Assembly: GCA_965651265.1 (NCBI GenBank)
Contig: CBFGRV010000023.1
Span: forward strand, 1-55,838
DNA from: CBFGRV01 sp965651265
GTDB lineage: Bacteria > Bacteroidota > Rhodothermia > Rhodothermales > VXPQ01
Length of the DNA: 55,838 nucleotides
Direction of reading: 5' to 3'
This document shows positions 23,942 through 31,035 of the stretch, in pieces. Within the stretch, counting starts at the first letter, position 1. Every line of letters begins with the position of its first letter. The notes beneath the pieces are model-generated. The model did not search any database and had not been told where the DNA came from. It saw only the letters and a program-made list of their open reading frames with translations. The position numbers and the translations under genes are program-made.

Positions 23942-26307
23942 ACCCTTCGGACGAGCTCGCGACGCTGGATTTTGGCGTTCGAGGGATGACGTGCGCGGCC
24001 TGCGTGAGGCGCGTCGAGAAGGCGCTCGCAGGTCTTGACGGCGTCGAGGAAGCGGTGGTTAATCTCGCGACCGAGCGGGCCCGCGTCCGGTTCGCGGCTC
24101 GAAACGGGGCAAGCGCTCACGATTTCGCTGATGCGGCATACCGCGCCGTACGGGATGCGGGGTATGATGTCATCGAGCTCGCCGACGCGACGGCAGATCG
24201 CAGTGGTATGGAGGCAGAGATTCGGGATGCGGAGATGGGCAAGCTGCAGCGCAGGCTGCTGATCGCGGCAGCGTTGACCATCCCCATCTTCATCCTGCAG
24301 ATGGTACCGATGGTCTGGCCCGGGTTTGAGCGTGCGTTGCACGATGGCATCGGCACGACGGGCTTGCACCTTCTGCTTTTCGCTCTGGCGAGCATCGTCC
24401 AATTCGGCCCCGGCCTGCGGTTCTATCGGGATGGGTGGAAGGCTGTGCGCGCGGGCAGCCCCGACATGAACACGCTCGTCGTCCTGGGCACGTCGGCCGC
24501 ATACGCCTATTCGGTGGTGGCCACTTTTGCGCCGGGCGTGCTTCCGGCCGGCACCGCTCACGTGTATTACGAAGCTTCCGCGGTGATCATCACGCTGATC
24601 CTCGTGGGGAAATACATGGAGGCCGTGGCACGCGGGCGAACGAGTGACGCGATGAAGGCCTTGATGCGGCTGCGCCCGCGCACTGCTCAGGCGCTTCGTG
24701 GAGAACAGGAAGTCTCGGTTGATGTCGACGAGCTGCGGGTGGGAGACCGGGTGCGTGTTCGACCGGGCGAGCGTGTTCCGGTGGATGGCATCGTGATGGA
24801 GGGCTCCTCGCACGTGGATGAATCGATGCTCACGGGCGAGTCGCTGCCTGTTCGGAAGGAGGCAGGCTCCGAAGTGGTTGGCGGCACGATGAATGAGGCG
24901 GGGAGTTTCGTTTTTCGGGTGACGCGTGTGGGAGGGGAGACCGTCCTGGCGCAGATAATCCGCCTGGTCGAGGAGGCGCAGAGCTCGAAGCCGCAAATTC
25001 AGGCTATGGCTGATCGCGTCGTAGCGGTTTTCGTACCCGTCGTGCTCGCGATTGCACTCGTCACCTTTTCGATCTGGTTGCTCTTCGTGCCAGGCCCTTC
25101 GCTCACCTTCGCGCTCGTTGCATCCGTATCCGTGCTCATCATCGCATGTCCATGCGCGATGGGTCTCGCGACGCCGACATCGATCATGGTCGGAACGGGT
25201 AAGGCCGCGGAGATCGGGGTGCTCTTCCGACGCGGATCGGCCATTCAGGCATTGGCCGAAGCCGATGTCATCGTGCTCGACAAAACAGGGACACTGACGG
25301 AGGGCCGTCCCACGCTGACGGATGCCGCTGCGCCCGATTCTCATCCATCGGATAACGTTCTCCGATGGGCGGCTGCTGTCGAGCAGCATTCGGAGCACCC
25401 CATCGGCCGAGCCATACTGGAGGGCGTGGAACGGCGCGGTCTGGATCCGGCCATGGCCTCGTCGTTTCAGGCGCACGCAGGATATGGAGCGTCCGCCGAT
25501 GTCGATGGACATCTGGTTCGCATCGGATCCGAACGGTACATGCACTCGGAAGGCATCCGCCTGGATGGCTTTCGAGAACTGGCGCAATCAATTCGACAGC
25601 AAGGCAAGACGGCCGTGTTCATGGCTGTCGGCCGGGAGCCTGTCGCCGTGTTCGGCGTCGCCGATCCCATCAAGGAAACGGCGTTCGCAGCCGTCGACGC
25701 CCTGCGAGAGATGGGGTACGAGCTTTCGATGATTACGGGTGACGACCGGGCCACGGCCGAAACTATTGCACTCCAGCTGGGCATCGAGGACGTCCGCGCC
25801 AACGTGCTTCCCCAACAGAAGGCGGATGCTGTAAAAGAGATTCAGGCGCGTGGCAGGAACGTGGTATTCGTCGGAGACGGCATCAACGACGCTCCGGCTC
25901 TCTCACAGGCGGATGTCGGAATCGCTATCGGCACAGGAACGGACGTGGCCATCGAGGCGGGTGATGTCGTCTTGATGACAGGCGATCCTCGGGCCCTCGT
26001 GAGTGCCATCCAGGTTGCGCGAGCGACACTGCGCAACATCAAGCAAAACCTCTTCTGGGCCTTTGCCTACAACGTGGCGCTTATTCCGGTGGCCGCGGGC
26101 GCCCTGTATCCCGTGATTCAGCAACTGTTGTCGCCCATGATCGCTGCAGCGGCTATGGCCGTGTCAAGTGTGTTCGTGCTTTCCAATGCGCTGCGTCTGC
26201 GGCGATTTCGGGTCAGGCCGATCAGGATCTCCACGGGCGGCCGGCAAGGCAATACAAAAAGAGGACAGGAGCGGGATGAAGCCGCTCCTATCCTCGCTGC
26301 TGGTTGA
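23938..26307 (+). CDS. copA: Cu(I)-exporting P1B-type ATPase
   Basis: A 789-residue copper pump. One N-terminal HMA domain has C19 and C22 in 'GMTCAACV'. Eight membrane helices follow with the transport motif C404-P405-C406 in 'IIACPCAMGLATP', the actuator motif 'LTGESLPV', the phosphorylated D448 in 'DKTGTLTEG', 'SEHPIGRAIL', 'MITGDDRATAE' and 'GDGINDAPALSQADVGIAIG'. It exports Cu(I) from the cytoplasm. The last 25 or so residues are a basic, non-conserved tail whose codons also encode the terminator of the convergent DJ-1 gene. Confidence 0.97.
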   Translation: MNPSDELATLDFGVRGMTCAACVRRVEKALAGLDGVEEAVVNLATERARVRFAARNGASAHDFADAAYRAVRDAGYDVIELADATADRSGMEAEIRDAEMGKLQRRLLIAAALTIPIFILQMVPMVWPGFERALHDGIGTTGLHLLLFALASIVQFGPGLRFYRDGWKAVRAGSPDMNTLVVLGTSAAYAYSVVATFAPGVLPAGTAHVYYEASAVIITLILVGKYMEAVARGRTSDAMKALMRLRPRTAQALRGEQEVSVDVDELRVGDRVRVRPGERVPVDGIVMEGSSHVDESMLTGESLPVRKEAGSEVVGGTMNEAGSFVFRVTRVGGETVLAQIIRLVEEAQSSKPQIQAMADRVVAVFVPVVLAIALVTFSIWLLFVPGPSLTFALVASVSVLIIACPCAMGLATPTSIMVGTGKAAEIGVLFRRGSAIQALAEADVIVLDKTGTLTEGRPTLTDAAAPDSHPSDNVLRWAAAVEQHSEHPIGRAILEGVERRGLDPAMASSFQAHAGYGASADVDGHLVRIGSERYMHSEGIRLDGFRELAQSIRQQGKTAVFMAVGREPVAVFGVADPIKETAFAAVDALREMGYELSMITGDDRATAETIALQLGIEDVRANVLPQQKADAVKEIQARGRNVVFVGDGINDAPALSQADVGIAIGTGTDVAIEAGDVVLMTGDPRALVSAIQVARATLRNIKQNLFWAFAYNVALIPVAAGALYPVIQQLLSPMIAAAAMAVSSVFVLSNALRLRRFRVRPIRISTGGRQGNTKRGQERDEAAPILAAG
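26251..26295 (-). terminator. Intrinsic terminator of the DJ-1/PfpI gene, inside the 3' end of copA
   Basis: Arms at 26261-26274 and 26282-26295 form a 14-bp stem with one mismatch and a 7-base loop. Read on the minus strand, the stem is followed directly by TTTTTGTATT (26260-26251), a proper U-tract. On the plus strand no T-run follows, so it acts only for the minus-strand gene, whose stop is at 26331. Confidence 0.85.
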
Positions 26308-26330
26308 GAACGATTGATATACGGGGTTCG

Positions 26331-26891
26331 TTACGCCCCGACCGATTCGCGCGCCTTCGCGAATTCGTGTACGATTGCTTCCGAAAAATCAGGGATGTCG
26401 CCTGGATTTCGGCTGGTGATGAGGCCATCATCTACGACGACGGCCTGGTCCACCCATTCGGCTCCGGCATTTTCAAGGTCTTTTCGCACGGAGCGGTAAG
26501 AGGTCATTCTTCGCCCCCGCACGACATCCGCATCGATCAAGACCTGCGGCCCGTGACAGATGGCCGCGACCGGCTTGCGATCGTTAAAGAACGACCGCAC
26601 AAAGGTCAGGACCTCGTCATTCATTCGGAGCTTGTCGGGATTCAGCACGCCTCCGGGTAGCAACAGGGCATCGTAGTCATCGGGCGACGCATCTGCGATG
26701 GTTCGATCGACCTCGATTTCGTCTCCCCAATCCGTCCGATCCCATGCCTTGATCATACCCGCCTCGGGCGCGATCAACTCGGTACTGGCACCCGCATCCT
26801 CCAGGGCCTTGCGCGGTTCCGTGAGCTCGATCTGTTCGACTCCGTGGGTCGCCACAATGGCGACTCTCATTCCATTCAATTCCATGGCCAT
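26331..26891 (-). CDS. DJ-1/PfpI family protein
   Basis: A 186-residue protein of the PfpI/YhbO/YraA branch. The conserved acidic residue E19 ('HGVEQIEL') and the nucleophilic elbow C112-H113 in 'PVAAICHGPQVL' are present, with 'LLLPGGVLNPDKLR' forming the other active-site strand. Characterised members are called intracellular proteases or glyoxalase/deglycase-type stress proteins; the true reaction is debated. Upstream of the start lies a strong GGAGGAA (minus strand, complement of 26896-26902). It converges on copA and shares DNA with its 3' end through its terminator. Confidence 0.92.
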   Translation of the reverse strand: MAMELNGMRVAIVATHGVEQIELTEPRKALEDAGASTELIAPEAGMIKAWDRTDWGDEIEVDRTIADASPDDYDALLLPGGVLNPDKLRMNDEVLTFVRSFFNDRKPVAAICHGPQVLIDADVVRGRRMTSYRSVRKDLENAGAEWVDQAVVVDDGLITSRNPGDIPDFSEAIVHEFAKARESVGA

Positions 26892-27020
26892 AGTATTCCT
26901 CCTTCTCTAAATCCTCGATATACTCCGGCTCAGGCCGTCACAATGTACATGAGGATACGTAGAGGGTGTTTCTCGAACCCTGACCGAAGGGCGTATCCAG
27001 TGGTAGGCGTAAAGCCTTTT

Positions 27021-27938
27021 TCACACGTCGAGGTAGCGGCCCGAGGAGTCGTCGGGCCGGGCGTGCGTGTACCGGCTGGTGGTGGCCAGGGACTTGTGGC
27101 CGAGGGTTTCCTTCACGAGGTGAATCGGTGCACCCTCATCCAGGGCGTGCGATGCATGGGCGTGACGGAGCCAGTGTGGCGAAACGGATTGGGGGCATCC
27201 GGCGCGTTCGGCGGCGCGCTTCACGATAAGCCAGAGTTGTTTGCGAGAGAGATGTCCACCTTTACGAGATCGGAAGACGGGATCGTGTGGGTTACCATAT
27301 CCCCGATCTTGTTCGTGTCGTCGTAGCCTCACCAATTCACTCCATGTAGACGAGGAGACTATCACGTTGCGGATCTTGTCGCCCTTGCCATGAAGCCCGA
27401 CCTGTCCGTACGACAGTCCCTTTTTGCCGGGTCGTTCGACGACGGATTTCCAACGAAGCGCTGCTAGCTCGGATACGCGTCCCCCTGAGGCATAGAACAA
27501 TCGCAGAAGGACGGCATCCCTCAGGTTGTCCGCCATGGAGAGTACCCGACAAACCGCTTCTCGCGGTAGGATGCGTTCTGCGAGATCATCCTTTACTTTA
27601 GGTGTAGCGATCGCCGCGCCCACGTTGAAAACGAAGTAGCCTATCTTGTGGCCGAACGAAAACAGGCTCTTTATGGCGGCCAGCTTCCTGGCTCGTGAGG
27701 CGTCGCTCAGGCCGCGCCGGTCGAGATGGTCGGCCCACTTCTGAAGGTCATCGAGGATGACGTGTTGTAGTGGGCGGTCCGCGAAATCGATGAACTGGTG
27801 CACATCGCGCAAATAGGCTTCCTGTGTTCGTGGACTCTTGCCATGAAGCCAGAGCCTGATGAGCTGGGCGTCGTCGTTCGCCTGACGTGGAATTCGTGCT
27901 GCGTTCGCCGGGCCGGTTCTCTGAGGGAGCTGTTCCAT
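27021..27938 (-). CDS. Xer-like tyrosine recombinase
   Basis: A 305-residue site-specific recombinase. The N-terminal SAM-like core-binding domain (about 22-105, 'SPRTQEAYLRDVHQFIDFA') precedes the catalytic domain, with all active-site residues: R154 ('SGGRVSEL'), K185 ('GKGDK'), H255 and R258 ('PHWLRHAHASH'), H281 ('LGHKSLATTSRY') and nucleophile Y290. Its size and domain order match XerC/XerD/XerH/XerS rather than large phage integrases. The dif-like palindrome at 27974-28003 lies 35 bp from its start codon. No excisionase, transposase or phage gene is adjacent. Its probable job is chromosome dimer resolution or a related site-specific event; an element integrase is the alternative. Confidence 0.93.
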   Translation of the reverse strand: MEQLPQRTGPANAARIPRQANDDAQLIRLWLHGKSPRTQEAYLRDVHQFIDFADRPLQHVILDDLQKWADHLDRRGLSDASRARKLAAIKSLFSFGHKIGYFVFNVGAAIATPKVKDDLAERILPREAVCRVLSMADNLRDAVLLRLFYASGGRVSELAALRWKSVVERPGKKGLSYGQVGLHGKGDKIRNVIVSSSTWSELVRLRRHEQDRGYGNPHDPVFRSRKGGHLSRKQLWLIVKRAAERAGCPQSVSPHWLRHAHASHALDEGAPIHLVKETLGHKSLATTSRYTHARPDDSSGRYLDV

Positions 27939-27973
27939 GTGGATGTCGGAGTGAGGATTCTAGCGTCGATGCC

Positions 27974-28003
27974 AAGGTAACATAATTATTGTTATGTTAC
28001 CTT
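27974..28003. other. dif-like Xer recombination site (inverted repeat)
   Basis: Perfect 12-bp inverted arms AAGGTAACATAA (27974-27985) and TTATGTTACCTT (27992-28003) flank a 6-bp centre TTATTG (27986-27991). Counting 11 bp per arm gives the 11-6-11 layout of Xer dif sites. The right arm TTATGTTAccT matches 9 of 11 bases of the E. coli XerD arm (TTATGTTAAAT, from memory), and the left arm ends in CATAA like the XerC arm. It stands alone in the 95-bp gap between the recombinase and the next gene. An operator for the recombinase gene is the alternative reading. Confidence 0.72.
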
Positions 28004-28033
28004 AGCAAATCACTCGATCGACATCCGTGTCGA

Positions 28034-29236
28034 TTAGTGGTATTCGCCATCCCCTGCTGCTACATCGGCCGCATACCGGAATGTCGCGGCCAGACCGTCT
28101 GCCGGCATGTTCTCGGACCGGAGCGCGTGAACCGTCCCGCCGTGCATGAGCGTGTGTACGGCGGCAAAGTCGAGCAAATCCTCGTCACCCGGCGTGTATT
28201 CGTCGCTCAGTCGGACCGTGTTCTGGTCGGGATCGTAGCTTCCCCAGATGTTTTTCCCGATCTCGACAAACAGCGTGTCGACGCGAGCGAACGCCGCTGC
28301 CGGAATGATTTCGTGGATGTCATCAGAGGCCAGCTTCTTGCTATTGCCGCGAAGATCGAAAAAACGCTCCAGCTCAGCGCGCTGGGACTCCAGAAACCGA
28401 GGTTCGACGATGCACCAGGCCCTGGCATGCAGATCTTTCGGGTTCTGGTGATCGGGACTTCCGGCGACGATGGAATCATCCACCAGATTACCGTAGCGGC
28501 TGATCTCCCGATAAATTGGTAGATAGTACTCTACGCCCGCGAGCACGAGCGGTCCGTCATTGTCGCCGATGGTCTGTCGAACTCCAGCATCGACATCGCG
28601 GAAGAACCGGTAGATCTCGTCGTGAGGCTGGCGCTTGTCGTCCTCTGACGAAACGCCATGGCCGTGAAAAGCGACATCGTGGCGCCCGGCCGCAATGTTC
28701 GACACATGGTGCTGTACGGAGCGCTGGCGCTCCTCGACCTGTAATGCATCGAAGAGGCTCTCGGGAATCTCCTCGGAGTGTATTTCGGCGATGCTGTAGT
28801 GTGTCCCCTGAAACAGGCGCACCCGGTTCTTGCTCAGCGCGAGTAGATAAAATCGATTGTTGGCGGCCAGAATCGGAAAGAGTGGTTTGAGATGGAATCG
28901 TTGCCCGGTGACCACAAGCTCCTTGAAATCGATCGGCAGCCTGAACATGCGCGACTCGTCGGGCGTGAGAAACGCCGCGAAACCGTCCCCCCGTTCAAGC
29001 CAGTAAGCGTTGTTTTCCGTAAGCCCCTCGAGCGGTCGAAAGAGCCGGCCGCAGTCGGCATCGCGGTAGCCTTGATCGTGAAGCTGCTGGCGTGCCGTCT
29101 TCACAAGATTCTTGAGTCGAATGCAGTTTTGAGACAGCTCTGTCTCCACGTAGTAGGTTGGCATGTAGAGAGATACGCAGGGCTCGGCCTGAATCGACGC
29201 CAGTTCCGTCAACTGCTCTTGCCTGAAGAGATCCAT
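28034..29236 (-). CDS. baeRF3-family protein (archaeo-eukaryotic release factor-like)
   Basis: A 400-residue soluble protein that matches the bacterial archaeo-eukaryotic release factor family 3 pattern: an N-terminal 'PCVSLYMPTYYVE', a long helix ('QNCIRLKNLVKTARQQL'), 'YWLERGDGFAAFLTPDESRMFRLP', 'LLALSKNRVRLFQG', and a C-terminal domain where 'ALRSENMPADGLAATFRY' stands at the usual end. Comparative work on the family proposes roles in ribosome rescue or stalled peptidyl-tRNA handling, without experimental proof that I know of. It lies on the far side of the dif-like site and is divergent from miaA. Confidence 0.75.
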   Translation of the reverse strand: MDLFRQEQLTELASIQAEPCVSLYMPTYYVETELSQNCIRLKNLVKTARQQLHDQGYRDADCGRLFRPLEGLTENNAYWLERGDGFAAFLTPDESRMFRLPIDFKELVVTGQRFHLKPLFPILAANNRFYLLALSKNRVRLFQGTHYSIAEIHSEEIPESLFDALQVEERQRSVQHHVSNIAAGRHDVAFHGHGVSSEDDKRQPHDEIYRFFRDVDAGVRQTIGDNDGPLVLAGVEYYLPIYREISRYGNLVDDSIVAGSPDHQNPKDLHARAWCIVEPRFLESQRAELERFFDLRGNSKKLASDDIHEIIPAAAFARVDTLFVEIGKNIWGSYDPDQNTVRLSDEYTPGDEDLLDFAAVHTLMHGGTVHALRSENMPADGLAATFRYAADVAAGDGEYH

Positions 29237-29421
29237 GTGCTTACCAGAGATTTCTGGGTGAGTTGAACGGCTCCGAAGTCTTAGTATGCGGTGTCAAACG
29301 GTTTGGTTTGATCGTCGCTGTGACGTTACTGTGATGGCAAGCCGGCTAACGTGCTCGCGAAATGCGAGGCAATCGCCTTCTACCGACCGTACTTTCGAGT
29401 ACCGCTCTTGCAGTACTTCGC

Positions 29422-30336
29422 ATGCGTGATTGGATACCGATCATAGCCGGGCCTACGGCCGTCGGGAAAACGGCCCTCGGAATCGAACTGGCCGAGCGGC
29501 TTGATGCGGAGATTATTTCGGCCGATAGCCGCCAGATATACCGCGGTCTTGATATCGGCACGGCAAAGCCTTCTCCATCCGAGCTGGAGCGCGTTCCGCA
29601 TCATTTTGTGGATGAACTTGAGCTCACCGAGACGTATTCGGCGGGACGATTTCAGGCGGACGCCTACATCCGTATAAAGGAGATCTTGAAGAGAAAGACC
29701 CGCGTGATCGTCGTGGGTGGTTCTACCCTGTACCTTCATGCATTGAAGCATCGACTGGCCGACATTCCCGACGTGCCAAGCTCGATACGAGAGGATATTG
29801 CCATGCGGCTTGCTACGGAAGGCGCGGAGGCCCTGTTTGGCGAACTGTTGCAGATCGACCCTGAAGCAGCTGCCACCATGGACCATACCAAGACACAGCG
29901 GCTCGTTCGTGCCCTGGAGGTATACCACGCGACGGGCCGCCCTATTTCGAGCTATCATAGAAACCTCGAACCACCGCCATTCAACTTCCGCACGTTCGTG
30001 CTTAACCGAGATCGGCAGCAGCTGTACGACCGCATCAATGAACGCGTCGAACGGATGCTCGAAGCCGGGCTCCTTGAAGAGGTGCGCGCCCTCCTTCGCA
30101 CCGGGATCCACGGCAGCGTTTCACCGCTCCGAACGATCGGCTACCGCGAAGTCATTGACCACCTTCAGGATGAGATCTCGTATGGCGAAATGGTACGCCG
30201 CATCAAACGCAACACACGCCGCTACGCCAAACGCCAACTCACCTGGTTCAGGCGCGATCCTGACAACGTCTGGCTGGATGCAGATCGTAGCCTCGACGAG
30301 CTCGCCGACAAAGTTCTCGAACCGCCGACTCACTAA
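29422..30336 (+). CDS. miaA: tRNA dimethylallyltransferase
   Basis: Transfers a dimethylallyl group to A37 of tRNAs that read U-starting codons. From the ATG at 29422 it has 304 residues with the P-loop 'AGPTAVGKTAL', 'SADSRQIYRGLDIGTAKPS', 'GGSTLYLHAL' and 'RRYAKRQLTWFRRD'. The frame extends to an ATG at 29362, but the extra 20 residues precede the normal start, which runs straight into the P-loop. It is divergent from the baeRF3 gene. Confidence 0.95.
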   Translation: MRDWIPIIAGPTAVGKTALGIELAERLDAEIISADSRQIYRGLDIGTAKPSPSELERVPHHFVDELELTETYSAGRFQADAYIRIKEILKRKTRVIVVGGSTLYLHALKHRLADIPDVPSSIREDIAMRLATEGAEALFGELLQIDPEAAATMDHTKTQRLVRALEVYHATGRPISSYHRNLEPPPFNFRTFVLNRDRQQLYDRINERVERMLEAGLLEEVRALLRTGIHGSVSPLRTIGYREVIDHLQDEISYGEMVRRIKRNTRRYAKRQLTWFRRDPDNVWLDADRSLDELADKVLEPPTH

Positions 30337-30375
30337 GCATCTATACTCTATTGTATTGACCTATTGCGCATGACG

Positions 30376-30402
30376 ATACCCACTAGTATCCTGTGTGGGT
30401 AT
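30376..30402. promoter_or_regulatory. Candidate TetR-family operator
   Basis: ATACCCAC (30376-30383) and GTGGGTAT (30395-30402) are exact inverted copies with an 11-bp spacer, 72 bp upstream of the TetR-family start codon. The spacing and symmetry suit a dimeric repressor site. It could instead be a hairpin after miaA, but no T-run follows. Confidence 0.5.
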
Positions 30403-30474
30403 ATTCAGAATACCGGTGAGTATCGTTAAGTTGAATATGCTTAAGGTAGGTCGAACCGATCGAAAGCATACGGA

Positions 30475-31032
30475 ATGGGATCAGACCGACCGTCCACAAA
30501 AGAACGTATCGTAGAGAGCGCCTCCCGGCTTTTCAACCAACGCGGATTTACCGCTGTAGGAGTCGACGACATTGCCCTCGAAGCGGATGTGGCAAAGATG
30601 ACTCTCTATCGTCACTTTGCCTCCAAAGACGATCTGATCGTCGAACATCTGCGGGTATCTGCCGATGATTTTTGGGAGTGGTTTGACGGCTCCATGTCCC
30701 ATGCTACCGATCCTCGAGAAAAGATATATGCGCTGTTTGACGCGCTGGAAGATCGATGCAGGAGCGCCCTGTGTGCGGGATGCCCGTTTCAGGCGGCGGC
30801 GATCGAATTTCCCGATCGCAACCACCCCGTCCACCGACTCGTTCGCGAGCACAAGCAAACCCTCCGCGATCGCCTTGAGACACTCGTGCGGGACACGGGT
30901 GTACGACATTCCGGGGCAGTGGCCAACCAGCTCATCCTGCTGATGGAGGGTGCGCTCGCTTCCGTACGGTATCTGTCGCTGCCGGTCCCTGCGCGCGAAG
31001 CGGCGGATGCCGTCCGGACGCTACTCGCGTGA
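30475..31032 (+). CDS. TetR/AcrR-family transcriptional regulator
   Basis: A 185-residue regulator. The N-terminal helix-turn-helix is clear ('KERIVESASRLFNQRGFTAVGVDDIALEADVAKMTLYRHFASKDDLIVEHL', residues about 9-60). The C-terminal ligand domain contains cysteines in 'CRSALCAGCPF', seen in a common TetR subgroup often linked to redox or electrophile responses; that link is loose. No obvious target gene is adjacent: miaA is upstream and the next gene converges with a 3-bp gap. Autoregulation through the palindrome at 30376-30402 is likely. Confidence 0.93.
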   Translation: MGSDRPSTKERIVESASRLFNQRGFTAVGVDDIALEADVAKMTLYRHFASKDDLIVEHLRVSADDFWEWFDGSMSHATDPREKIYALFDALEDRCRSALCAGCPFQAAAIEFPDRNHPVHRLVREHKQTLRDRLETLVRDTGVRHSGAVANQLILLMEGALASVRYLSLPVPAREAADAVRTLLA

Positions 31033-31035
31033 TGG

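Noticed and set aside
23899..25587. A 562-codon open frame opposite copA
   Set aside because: It mirrors the copA frame, has no recognisable domain and is typical of antisense shadows in GC-rich coding DNA.
27021..28033. Phage, integron or conjugative element around the tyrosine recombinase
   Set aside because: No tRNA target, attI/attC-like repeats, excisionase, relaxase, transposase or phage genes are found nearby; the flanks are housekeeping-type genes.
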